Shown here in pieces: positions 7,869 through 15,289 of a DNA stretch of 33,233 bases; position 1 is the stretch's first letter, and each line of letters starts with the position of its first letter. This DNA is from JBPCRW01 sp050996405. GTDB taxonomy: Bacteria > Acidobacteriota > Blastocatellia > Pyrinomonadales > Pyrinomonadaceae. The notes below the pieces were generated by a model. That model had not been told where the DNA came from. It saw nothing but the letters and a program-made list of their open reading frames with translations, and made no database searches. Both the position numbers and the translations under genes were made by a program. The stretch lies in assembly GCA_050996405.1 (NCBI GenBank), contig JBPCRW010000115.1, positions 1 to 33,233 on the forward strand, written 5' to 3'.

Positions 7869-9026
7869 TTAAACGGCGATTTTTTCTTCCGCTGCAATAA
7901 TAGCGCGAACTTTTTTCTTTAAGGCTTGTTCAAACTGGCGCGCTTCGCCAACGCCTACAAAAGAGAGTTGCTGCAAACTGGTTTCAATCCGGCGGCGATA
8001 ATCGGAAACCAATGAATCGGAAACGCCGAGCAGGGCGGCGACTTCCAATTGCGTTCCGCTTTCCGAACTCAAGTAGCAATGCCACAAAACGCTGACCATC
8101 CGGTCATATTGCTTTACCTTGCCGCGCACGGTTTTGTTCAGATTCTTGAGGAAACTTTCGACCGAATCGGCGGCGGCTTGTTCGGCTTCGCGGCGCAGCA
8201 GATTCTGTTCGGGATTTTCGCGCGTGTCCGCCGGGTCAAATTCCGGTTTGCGGTTGTCGTCCGAATCGTCGCCGCCGCTGCTGATCGGCACGAGATAAAT
8301 ATCCATTACCGGCAGGCGCGACATTACCGAGCTTCTTAATAAACGAACATTAACGGGCGCGTCAATCGCCTTTAAAACTCTGACAATTAACGCTTCCAAA
8401 TCGGGATTGCTGATGACGATTTGCGCGTCACCCGTGCAGCCGACCATTCTTGTATCGCGCCTGTGGAATGAAACGGTTTTAGCGCGCTCTTCGACTTCCT
8501 GCGGCGAGCGGCTCGATTTTTTATTGACCCATTCCGACAAGCCGTAAGTGCGGTCAACCAGTCGCCGGTGAATATCTGGATTATCCGCGTTATCAAAACG
8601 CTTAAAAGTTTTGCTGGTTTGAATCAAAGTCGAAATGCGCCGCGCCAGACGATAACTTTCCGGGTAGCGTTTGCGAAGTTCCGCCGTCAGCAGATTCGTC
8701 AGTTCGATTTGGCTGATTTCCGCTTCGATTTCCTGATTCGACATTTCCGAATCCAGATAATGCTGAAATCTGTCTTTGCTTAAAAGGGCGACGAAAAGTT
8801 CCTGCGTTAAATCCGCTTGAGAATTTTGCCTGCCTTCTTCGACCAGCAATCCAGCGGTGCGCGAAGCTCTGACCAGCGGATGCGAGCAAACGACGCGGTG
8901 CAGTTCCGACCAAAGCTGATTAACGTCCGAAGTCTTGAGACTTTCAATCCATTTTCCGATTTTTAATTGTCTGTGATTCGATGTTTGTTTAGGCGTGTTT
9001 TCCTGTTGTTTGATAACGCTCATCAT
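7869..9026 (-). CDS. Sigma-like HTH regulator, divergent
   Basis: 385 residues. Residues 68-100 (QADLTQELFVALLSKDRFQHYL) resemble sigma-70 region 2 (the DLxQExFxxL pattern), followed by a helical stretch with LTAELRKRYPESYRLARRI. The C-terminal part, WHCYLSSESGTQLEVAALLGVSDSLVSDYRRRI, is a good region-4-like helix-turn-helix. A charged, Asp/Arg-rich linker (GGDDSDDNRKPEFDPADTREN) lies between. It is longer than an ECF sigma and lacks a clear -10 recognition helix, so it may be a divergent sigma factor or a DNA-binding regulator derived from one. The start is supported by AAGGA eight bases before ATG 9026; ATG 9023 is equally possible. It stands upstream of the polysaccharide genes and divergent from a zf-HC2 protein, which suggests a sigma/anti-sigma pair controlling the locus. 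Confidence 0.65.
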   Translation of the reverse strand: MMSVIKQQENTPKQTSNHRQLKIGKWIESLKTSDVNQLWSELHRVVCSHPLVRASRTAGLLVEEGRQNSQADLTQELFVALLSKDRFQHYLDSEMSNQEIEAEISQIELTNLLTAELRKRYPESYRLARRISTLIQTSKTFKRFDNADNPDIHRRLVDRTYGLSEWVNKKSSRSPQEVEERAKTVSFHRRDTRMVGCTGDAQIVISNPDLEALIVRVLKAIDAPVNVRLLRSSVMSRLPVMDIYLVPISSGGDDSDDNRKPEFDPADTRENPEQNLLRREAEQAAADSVESFLKNLNKTVRGKVKQYDRMVSVLWHCYLSSESGTQLEVAALLGVSDSLVSDYRRRIETSLQQLSFVGVGEARQFEQALKKKVRAIIAAEEKIAV

Positions 9027-9074
9027 TAAAATTTCCTTGGGATGTTTTCTGAATGCGATTTACCCGACACTAAC

Positions 9075-9152
9075 GAAAAAGTTTTCGCTCGTTTGTGGAA
9101 ATCTCCTCCCGATTGAGACTTTTATCCACAAAAATACTGTCAAAACTTTTTC
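9075..9152. promoter_or_regulatory. Nested inverted repeat in the divergent promoter region
   Basis: The outer arms GAAAAAGTTTT (9075-9085) and AAAACTTTTTC (9142-9152) are perfectly complementary. Inside them TTTGTGGA (9092-9099) pairs with TCCACAAA (9125-9132). The set begins 49 bp upstream of the sigma-like gene, so it could be an operator or a 5'-leader RNA hairpin for that gene. The rest of the 9027-9550 spacer is AT-rich and shows no convincing gene. Confidence 0.6.
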
Positions 9153-9550
9153 AAGTTTTCGCATTTTCTCCGAGACAGTGTAGAAAAACTTTGTGAATTA
9201 TCCGCCGAGCGAGCGGTTAATCCGGCAGGAGACTGAAACGGAACGAATGTGTTTCGTCAGCCACAATTAAAATGTTAGCAATTATTTCCGAATTGAGCAA
9301 CAGTTTTTTGTATTTTTTTAAAATGTTTAACGGATAACATAAACCTATTGATAATTAGCCTTACACATTTAATTTACGTTTTTATGAAAATCCGGCAAAA
9401 ATAATTTTCGATTTTTCAAACTAAGTTGTGGAAGTCGCGGGTTATTGCAGGTTTATTTTTCTTGTAACAAATATGCTTCAAAAGCTGTTTTCCGGTATTC
9501 TGATGAGAAGAAATTTTTTGAGTCGAAGCAAATTCGCCTTTTCGTTAAAA

Positions 9551-9844
9551 ATGATAAATTTCCGCAAAAACGTCAATTGCCCCCCATCGCAGGATTTACT
9601 GGCTTTTCAAAAAGGCGAAACACAGGCGGCGGAAAACGCCGTTATTCAAAAACATCTTTCAAAATGCGAGTTTTGCGCGGCGGAAATAGAGCTTTACGCG
9701 CATTTTCCACAAGCCGCCGAAGATTGCGCGGAAACGGAAATTCCGCCTGCGCTCTACGAACTGGCGGAAGCGATTTTGAATAACCGGCAAAAGAATTTTT
9801 CGCTGCTCAACAAACTGCTTGAAGTCGAAAGCGTAAAAATATAA
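9551..9844 (+). CDS. Small zf-HC2 protein, putative anti-sigma factor
   Basis: 97 residues from ATG 9551 (MINFRKNVNCPPSQDLLAF). HLSKCEFC at residues 47-54 is the HxxxCxxC zinc-finger core of zf-HC2 anti-sigma domains. A further Cys sits in NCPPS and another in AEDCAE. There is no membrane helix, unlike classic ZAS anti-sigma factors, so it would act in the cytoplasm. In-frame upstream starts at 9428, 9473 and 9503 exist but add basic residues without family character; none has a clear ribosome site, so the start is uncertain. It is divergent from the sigma-like gene across a ~520-bp region, which suggests a partner, and it is followed closely by a terminator. Confidence 0.65.
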   Translation: MINFRKNVNCPPSQDLLAFQKGETQAAENAVIQKHLSKCEFCAAEIELYAHFPQAAEDCAETEIPPALYELAEAILNNRQKNFSLLNKLLEVESVKI

Positions 9845-9862
9845 ACCGACAAAATTAAAAAG

Positions 9863-9890
9863 AAAGCGAGTCGTCATAACTCGCTTTTTT
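9863..9890. terminator. Bidirectional intrinsic terminator
   Basis: AAAGCGAGT (9863-9871) pairs with ACTCGCTTT (9879-9887) around a 7-nt loop. It is followed by T's on the plus strand and preceded by A's that serve as T's on the minus strand. It lies between the convergent zf-HC2 gene (stop 9844) and the secreted protein gene (stop 9922), and can serve both. Confidence 0.85.
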
Positions 9891-9921
9891 CTTATGATGA
9901 ATTTTGTTCTTGGATTGTTTT

Positions 9922-11088
9922 CTATCTCGGTCTGAGTAAAAAGACATCCCAAGCCCAGCGACCGACACCGTTTCTGCCTGTTTTTGAATCCCAGACTTTG
10001 GCTCTGTATCTGAACTGATTGCCGAACTCGTCCGTGCGTTTCGATTCATGATAATTAAGCTCTATTGCCACGACATCAAATTCCGGCAATGGATGTAATT
10101 CGTTCGGCTCTGATATTCCGTTGTGATTTGCATCTATCCACAAACGTAAGCTGGAAAAGATGGCATCTCTTGTGTCAATGCCGCCGTCGCCATTGCCGCC
10201 CTTTTCAGGTTTGTCAAATACGGCGAGAGCGCGGAATCCGTTTCTGCTTTCTCCTTCTCTTAATGGCGGCTGAGGCGAGAAGTTGCCGAACAACTCTTGT
10301 CCGTTGTCCATCATTCCATTATTGTTTCTGTCTAAAACCAGAAAAGCATCGTCGGAGTTCGGCGCAGTCCAAGAAAGCTGTTCTTTGTCTCCGTTGCTGT
10401 CAAGGTCAAATCTCACGCCGTCAGCGGCATTCGTCAGATTAAAACCATTGCCTAATACATCTACCAGAATCGGTGACGGGTCAGGCGGTATCGGAGTATC
10501 ATTGCACCAGCACATTTGATAATCCCAATTACCGCATTGCGCGATTTCCGCCTCACAATTTAAGCAGCGACCGCTCCTTTGCGGATCGGCTGTGCAGATT
10601 TCTTCGTTATAGCAAACTGAATCGTTCCAAGTGCAGGTGCTGGTATTCCAAGTAGCTCGACTGCAAGGTTTTGCTCCTTGAGGTGCATTACAGGTGCAAG
10701 TGATAGGACAATGAATCGGTTCTGAGGAAACAGTCTGAGTTACTCCATTACACTCTTTCCCATACTCTGCACTTAGCTGATTAGAATTGCACACAATAGG
10801 ATCTATGATAGTGCAGTTCGTTCTTTCACAAAGTAAAGCAGATTCATCGCTTGGTCGGTAGGTTTGCTCCCAAAATCCATTCGGTGTAAGACAAGTATCA
10901 TCATTCCGAAGTACAACACCAACCGAAGAACATCTAACTGACGCACATCTCGTTCCAGTATCATCCGTATAAATTTCACAAATCGGAACGCCGACTTGTT
11001 GCGTTCCAAAAGAAAGGACTACACCATTAACAATCGAAAGAGAGACGAAAACAACAATTGAGATTATCAATAGTTTTCTACAAATCAT
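9922..11088 (-). CDS. Secreted Cys-rich protein with Ca-binding-like C-terminal half
   Basis: 388 residues. An N-terminal hydrophobic segment after CRK (residues 5-27) looks like a signal peptide or anchor. Residues 30-205 contain 20 cysteines, an even number consistent with disulfides in an exported protein. After a PIPPDPSP linker the second half reads PILVDVLGNGFNL, FDLDSNGDKEQLSW, LVLDRNNNGMMDNGQELFGN and LWIDANHNGISEPNELH. These DxNxNGxxD loops resemble EF-hand/RTX-associated calcium sites of bacterial extracellular proteins. No catalytic motif is seen. A good ribosome site (AAGGAG) precedes ATG 11088. It lies 13 bp after the membrane-anchored 249-aa protein gene, so the two form an operon. 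Adhesion or a surface structure is plausible but unproven. Confidence 0.75.
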   Translation of the reverse strand: MICRKLLIISIVVFVSLSIVNGVVLSFGTQQVGVPICEIYTDDTGTRCASVRCSSVGVVLRNDDTCLTPNGFWEQTYRPSDESALLCERTNCTIIDPIVCNSNQLSAEYGKECNGVTQTVSSEPIHCPITCTCNAPQGAKPCSRATWNTSTCTWNDSVCYNEEICTADPQRSGRCLNCEAEIAQCGNWDYQMCWCNDTPIPPDPSPILVDVLGNGFNLTNAADGVRFDLDSNGDKEQLSWTAPNSDDAFLVLDRNNNGMMDNGQELFGNFSPQPPLREGESRNGFRALAVFDKPEKGGNGDGGIDTRDAIFSSLRLWIDANHNGISEPNELHPLPEFDVVAIELNYHESKRTDEFGNQFRYRAKVWDSKTGRNGVGRWAWDVFLLRPR

Positions 11089-11101
11089 TGTTTTATTCTC
11101 C

Positions 11102-11851
11102 TTATTTCGTTAATTCTTCAAGTTCGTCCAATTTCCTAGAAAACGAATTTATGTCTTGGCTTCTATCTTGCTTGAGAATAGATATAATTGATTTATATCC
11201 TCTTTGAAATCCCTTATTCCATTCTGCGCCTAAATTCGCTTGAGGGTTAGGAACTGTTAATGTTGTTATTGGTTGACTCAAAAAATTCGTTAAAGTCGCC
11301 GTATCGCCGGTTCTAAGAAATTCCTTAACCTGCCTAATTGCAGCATTACGTCCAGCGCGTTCACCAGCTATATGTTTTGATTTTCTTTGAGTATCGCTGC
11401 CCCAAGAAGTTCCGTCTGCGAACTCCACATAATCAATTGATAAAAATATCTCTTTACCTTCTTTTATAGCTTGTCTTTCGATAATTATATCGCTTTGGTA
11501 TATATCCCCAGGTTGGAGCAATCTCACTGCGAAAGAATTAGTTATTACTTTCCCTCCCAGAATTGTGTAGGCTCTGATAGGTTTGTTTCCGACGTTTTGC
11601 ACTGTATAAATGATAGGCTGGAAATTTCTCGCTGAATTGTCAACTCCAATAATTGAGATGCGGAGCGGGCTATCATTTTGCGGAATTACCTTAGCAATGA
11701 GTGCCGTTTGATTTTGAGGAATGTTATTTAATATCTGTCCGCGAGTGTTGTTTAATAAAAGCCCAATCAACAAAATATTTAATGAGGTTACGATTACAAA
11801 AGCTATTATATACCTTTTGCCGTTTTGTAAATTGAATTTTTCGCCTTTCAT
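11102..11851 (-). CDS. Membrane-anchored exported protein of unknown function
   Basis: 249 residues with one N-terminal transmembrane helix (residues 13-34) after a short Lys-rich cytoplasmic tail, so the rest is probably periplasmic. The segment YTVQNVGNKPIRAYTILGG, then LQPGDIYQSD and SIDYVEFADGTSWG, suggests an immunoglobulin-like beta fold, as in proteins that describe deviations between paired components. The C-terminal 70 residues are helical and charged. AAGGAGG lies just upstream of ATG 11851, a strong ribosome site. It is the first gene of the operon with the Cys-rich protein and sits behind a palindromic region. I do not recognise a named family. Confidence 0.7.
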   Translation of the reverse strand: MKGEKFNLQNGKRYIIAFVIVTSLNILLIGLLLNNTRGQILNNIPQNQTALIAKVIPQNDSPLRISIIGVDNSARNFQPIIYTVQNVGNKPIRAYTILGGKVITNSFAVRLLQPGDIYQSDIIIERQAIKEGKEIFLSIDYVEFADGTSWGSDTQRKSKHIAGERAGRNAAIRQVKEFLRTGDTATLTNFLSQPITTLTVPNPQANLGAEWNKGFQRGYKSIISILKQDRSQDINSFSRKLDELEELTK

Positions 11852-11889
11852 AATTTCCTCCTTTAGCTAATTGAGTGCAGGAATTATTT

Positions 11890-11954
11890 AAATTGCTTGC
11901 AATGTAACGCGCGTTACGATTAAAGGAAAAGCAAAGACAATTTACAAGCAATTT
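11890..11954. promoter_or_regulatory. Palindromic upstream region of the secreted-protein operon
   Basis: A perfect 14-bp palindrome GTAACGCGCGTTAC (11904-11917) lies 53-66 bp upstream of ATG 11851. It is flanked by a perfect 10-bp inverted repeat, AAATTGCTTG (11890-11899) and CAAGCAATTT (11945-11954). The palindrome looks like a dimeric repressor operator; the flanks may be a second site or a cruciform. No T-run makes it a terminator. Confidence 0.65.
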
Positions 11955-12030
11955 TTAAATTTCTAATTGTGCCTTTCGCCTCTTTACTATCACAGAAAAA
12001 AAAAAAATAGCAAGCGTTTTTAAAAGAAAT

Positions 12031-12101
12031 TTTTAGCGCAACTCAGATAGTTCAAAGCAGCAGTGCGTAATTTATAGTTGCTTTTTTCTTTTGCGCTAAA
12101 A
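12031..12101. repeat. 11-bp inverted repeat in the 309-bp spacer
   Basis: TTTTAGCGCAA (12031-12041) is perfectly complementary to TTGCGCTAAAA (12091-12101), 49 nt apart. The surrounding 11852-12160 spacer is AT-rich with a 13-A run near 12000 and has no coding signal. On the minus strand a weak AATCG/CGATT stem around 12110-12127 followed by a T-run may end transcription from the acyl-CoA synthetase gene. Confidence 0.5.
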
Positions 12102-12160
12102 TAAAAAAACGAAATCGAATGTCAACGATTCCGCCCTTTTATTTTTTTGAGATTGTTTAA

Positions 12161-13990
12161 TTATCCGCCGCAGATTTCGTCAATCGCTTCCGAGTATTTT
12201 TCGTCAACCACGCCGCGCTTGATTTTCAAAGTCGGAGTCATTTCGCCTTTATCAATCGAAAATTCGCGCGGCAGTAGATAAACCCGTTTGACTCGTTCAT
12301 AATCGGAAAGTTCGCGCGTCAATTCAATCGCTTCGCGCTGAACTCGTTTAACAACAATCGGATTTTCGCACATTTCCTCGCGCGAACCGTCCGCCGAAAT
12401 TCCTTCTTCCCGCAAAGTTTGTTTCAAAGTTTCCCAATCGGGAACAACAAGCGCGCCAACCTGTTTTCTGCCCGAACCGACGACGACCGGCTGGCTAATC
12501 AAAGGCGATTGTTTCAAAAGGCTTTCGACCTGCTGCGGCGCGACATATTTTCCGTTCGACAATTTGAACAAATCCTTCAAACGGTCTGTGATATAGAAAT
12601 GTCCGTCTTCGTCTTTATAACCGACATCGCCCGTGTGGTAGAAACCCTCCGCGTCCAAAACCTGCGCGGTTTCTTCGGGTTTGTTGAGATAACCTTTCAT
12701 CACGTTTTTTCCGCGAATCAGAATTTCGCCGTCTTTTTCGGCAATTTTTATTTCTATGCCTTCAAACGGCTTGCCGATTGAGCCGACTTTGTTATCTTCG
12801 GGACGATTCGCGCAAACGACGCAGGCTTCGGTCATTCCGTAACCCTGCAAAATCGGAATGCCCGCCGCCCAAAACGCATACGATAATTTTTTCGACAGAG
12901 ACGCGCCGCCCGAAACGAAAAATCTTAAACTTCCGCCAACGCCCGCGCGCCATTTTGAAAAAACCAGCCGCGAAGCAATCGAATGTTTCAGCGCGAGCGC
13001 GGCGGAAACTCGTTCGCGTTTGTCTTTGGCTTCCCAGTATTCCTGCCCGACCTGCAAAGCCCAATTAAACAGAGAAGTTTTCCAGCCGCCAGCCGATTTC
13101 CCTTTTCTGACAATTTTGTGATAAACCTGCTCGAACAGACGCGGCACGGCAGTCATAATCGTCGGCGAAACTTCAGTTAAATATATCGCAAGCTGCTCGA
13201 AAGCGGCGCAGTAACTTATCGAAACACCGTTTGTGCAAAGCACGTAAAAAACCGTGCGCTCAAAAATATGCGATAGCGGCAAAACCGCCAGGCTGCGGTC
13301 ATCGGAAGTTATCGGCAAACCTTTCGAGATTGCAGCGACATTCGACGTAAAATTTTCGTGCGTGAGCAGCACGCCTTTCGGCTCGCCGGTCGTGCCGGAA
13401 GTGTAAATAACCGTCGCTAAATCTTCCTTATCAATTTTTTCCAGAAAATTATCAAACGTTTTTCCGTCCTGTTTTTCCAATTCCGCGCCGCGCCGTTCAA
13501 TCGTTTCCAAAGTCATCGCGCGGTTATCATTTTCCGTTTTCGCGTCTTCGTCAAAGAAGATTATTTTTTCCAACACTTCGACATTTTCGATTGCCTGCGC
13601 CGCGTGACGGAAAATTTTTTTGCCTGACACAAATAACATTTTCGCGCCGGAATCTTCTAAAATGTAGCGAATTTGTTCGACGGCTTGCGTCGTGTAAATC
13701 GGAACGACGACGGCGCGAAGTGAAAGAATCGCCAAATCCGCCAGAGACCATTCGGGGCGATTCTCGGAAATAATCGCAATGCGGTCGCCCGCTTTGACTC
13801 CTAAATCGGCAAGTCCGAGCGCGATATTTTTGATTTTTTCGATTGCCGTTTTACCCGAAAGATGTTTCCAGGTGTCTTTAATTTTGTAGCTTAAAGCGTC
13901 GCGCTTGTTATACCGGCGAAGCGATTCAATGCAGAAATGCGGAATTGTTTGCGGAAGATTTTCAAATCCGGCTAAATTTTCAACTGCCAT
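12161..13990 (-). CDS. Long-chain acyl-CoA synthetase (AMP-forming)
   Basis: 609 residues of the ANL superfamily, FadD15/long-chain type. Motifs: VIYTSGTTGEPKGVLLTHEN near residue 190 (P-loop), ILQGYGMTEACVV near 380, GFYHTGDVGYKDEDGHFYITDRLKD near 440 (hinge), and the C-terminal SNGKYVAPQQVE with the catalytic Lys region. It makes fatty acyl-CoA from free fatty acid, CoA and ATP, probably at the inner membrane face. Its ATG lies 11 bp inside the end of the hotdog thioesterase gene, so the two are translationally linked. Both follow the cyclase-family gene in one minus-strand run. Length is normal for the family and no key residue is missing. Confidence 0.92.
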   Translation of the reverse strand: MAVENLAGFENLPQTIPHFCIESLRRYNKRDALSYKIKDTWKHLSGKTAIEKIKNIALGLADLGVKAGDRIAIISENRPEWSLADLAILSLRAVVVPIYTTQAVEQIRYILEDSGAKMLFVSGKKIFRHAAQAIENVEVLEKIIFFDEDAKTENDNRAMTLETIERRGAELEKQDGKTFDNFLEKIDKEDLATVIYTSGTTGEPKGVLLTHENFTSNVAAISKGLPITSDDRSLAVLPLSHIFERTVFYVLCTNGVSISYCAAFEQLAIYLTEVSPTIMTAVPRLFEQVYHKIVRKGKSAGGWKTSLFNWALQVGQEYWEAKDKRERVSAALALKHSIASRLVFSKWRAGVGGSLRFFVSGGASLSKKLSYAFWAAGIPILQGYGMTEACVVCANRPEDNKVGSIGKPFEGIEIKIAEKDGEILIRGKNVMKGYLNKPEETAQVLDAEGFYHTGDVGYKDEDGHFYITDRLKDLFKLSNGKYVAPQQVESLLKQSPLISQPVVVGSGRKQVGALVVPDWETLKQTLREEGISADGSREEMCENPIVVKRVQREAIELTRELSDYERVKRVYLLPREFSIDKGEMTPTLKIKRGVVDEKYSEAIDEICGG

Positions 13991-14417
13991 TTTTTATTAT
14001 CGCGCCGCCTTTTCGCAGCGCAATCGTGCAGCGCGAAACGCACACCAGACGCTGCCGTTCGTCCTTAATTTCAATTTGCCAAACGCTGATTGTTTTTCCA
14101 TGATACAACGAACTGGCTTCGACCGTCACTTTACCTTTGCTGACGGCGCGCAGGTGATTGGCGTTTATTTCAATTCCGACGGGCGCGACTTTTTCCAAAT
14201 CGCTCTTTAAAACCGCGCCGATTGAAGCGGCGGTTTCTGCCAAAAATAGAGAAATACCGCCGTTCATAATTCCGATGTATTGATGAACGCGCGGCGTAAC
14301 TTCCATCGAAATCACGGCTTTATTTTCGTCAGCCGATTCGATTCGGATGTCTAGAAAACGAAGAATCTCGCTGTCCAAAACTTTTTCGAGCAGTTTTTCC
14401 CTGTCAATTTTATCCAT
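13980..14417 (-). CDS. PaaI/YbgC-like hotdog thioesterase
   Basis: About 145 residues from ATG 14417 (MDKIDREKLLEKV), overlapping the cyclase stop by 8 bp. The longer frame to 14462 adds residues encoded inside the cyclase gene and is not favoured. The hotdog core is visible: VTPRVHQYIGIMNGGISLFLAETAASIG, where HxxxG(I)MNGG corresponds to the HGG/NGG active region with an acidic residue on the central helix, then GIEINANHLRA. Members hydrolyse acyl-CoA or hydroxybenzoyl/phenylacetyl-CoA. Beside an acyl-CoA synthetase it may recycle CoA. Substrate unknown. Confidence 0.85.
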   Translation of the reverse strand: MDKIDREKLLEKVLDSEILRFLDIRIESADENKAVISMEVTPRVHQYIGIMNGGISLFLAETAASIGAVLKSDLEKVAPVGIEINANHLRAVSKGKVTVEASSLYHGKTISVWQIEIKDERQRLVCVSRCTIALRKGGAIIKNGS

Positions 14418-15246
14418 AAATTTTAAATAGAATCGGACGACTCGGCGCGGCATCCGCCGCAAACGGCGCGATTTGCAGATTCAAAAGATAATTTCCGTCC
14501 GCAATTTTATCGGGAACATAAATCAATTCGGTAATCGTATTATTGATAAAACTTTCTTTCGTAATTTCAAAACTTCCCTGCTCGATATTCCAAAAAATCC
14601 GGTGATTCGAGAGTTTGCCCGCGTCAAAAATCCGGTCAATCGAAGGTGTATCGACGAGCAGATGTTTTATTTTTAATTCGCGGATAAACCGCATCGCTTC
14701 GGTGGTGAAAAACGGCGGAACTTCTTCGAGATAAGTTTTAGATAATTTACTTTCATCATTCGGCAAAGTGCAAATTATTACAGATTGCGGATGGCGGATG
14801 GCGGATGGCGGATTATTTTTTTCAAGATTCAAAAGAGCGTTTTCAAGCGATTTTTTCGTAATCAATTTATCATTTTTATTTAATTCGATGGCGTAAGTTT
14901 CATTGGTTTCATTCGCATTTTCCGGCTCGATTGAAATTAACGCCGCCGAAATAAAAACGTCCTTCAAACAATCTCGCACCGAGATTCTTTCGCGCGTGAT
15001 GTGTCCGGCACATTCGGTATGCGTGCCGTTGCAGTGCGGAATAAATTTGATTTGCTCGAAATTACAGCTTCCGCCGCGCCGCGTGTCGCCTATGAATTCG
15101 CCCGCTTCACAAGATTTCGATGTCGCCTTTTCCACACCGTAAGCATTCGGCTGCACACCGTTAAAATTTAGCGGAATTGAAATGTCAAGCGGATTTCCGT
15201 CATCGACTTTGTAAGTTTGGCTGTTTATTTGAATCGAAATAATCAT
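14410..15246 (-). CDS. Cyclase-family metal hydrolase, kynurenine formamidase-like
   Basis: 278 residues. The segment FIPHCNGTHTECAGHI near residue 70 matches the metal-binding HxxGTHxD/E...H motif of the cyclase (KynB/arylformamidase) family, here with Glu in place of the usual Asp. LLVDTPSIDRIFD and the C-terminal NLQIAPF fit as well. The family hydrolyses N-formylkynurenine or related amides. Because kynU and kmo lie 6-9 kb away in the same window, a role in tryptophan breakdown is attractive but not shown: this gene is transcribed with a thioesterase and an acyl-CoA synthetase. A 27-bp run of 7-bp tandem repeats inserts about nine atypical residues (PPSAIRHPQ) near residue 148. It is longer than KynB (about 210 aa). 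Confidence 0.72.
   Translation of the reverse strand: MIISIQINSQTYKVDDGNPLDISIPLNFNGVQPNAYGVEKATSKSCEAGEFIGDTRRGGSCNFEQIKFIPHCNGTHTECAGHITRERISVRDCLKDVFISAALISIEPENANETNETYAIELNKNDKLITKKSLENALLNLEKNNPPSAIRHPQSVIICTLPNDESKLSKTYLEEVPPFFTTEAMRFIRELKIKHLLVDTPSIDRIFDAGKLSNHRIFWNIEQGSFEITKESFINNTITELIYVPDKIADGNYLLNLQIAPFAADAAPSRPILFKIYG
14787..14813. repeat. 7-bp tandem repeat inside the cyclase gene
   Basis: Four near-perfect copies of GCGGATG (14787-14793, 14794-14800, 14801-14807, then GCGGAT). On the coding strand it encodes part of PPSAIRHPQSV, a low-complexity peptide seen whenever this ATCCGCC-type repeat lands in a reading frame. The frame is kept open, so the insertion looks tolerated, probably in a surface loop. 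Confidence 0.8.
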
Positions 15247-15289
15247 TCACGAAAATTTAGGAATCTGAAGTAAAGATTCCCTTAAAAAT

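Noticed and set aside
9122..9130. Perfect DnaA-box-like TTATCCACA
   Set aside because: Only one good match, with no cluster, AT-rich unwinding element or dnaA/dnaN nearby. It is part of an inverted repeat that explains it better.
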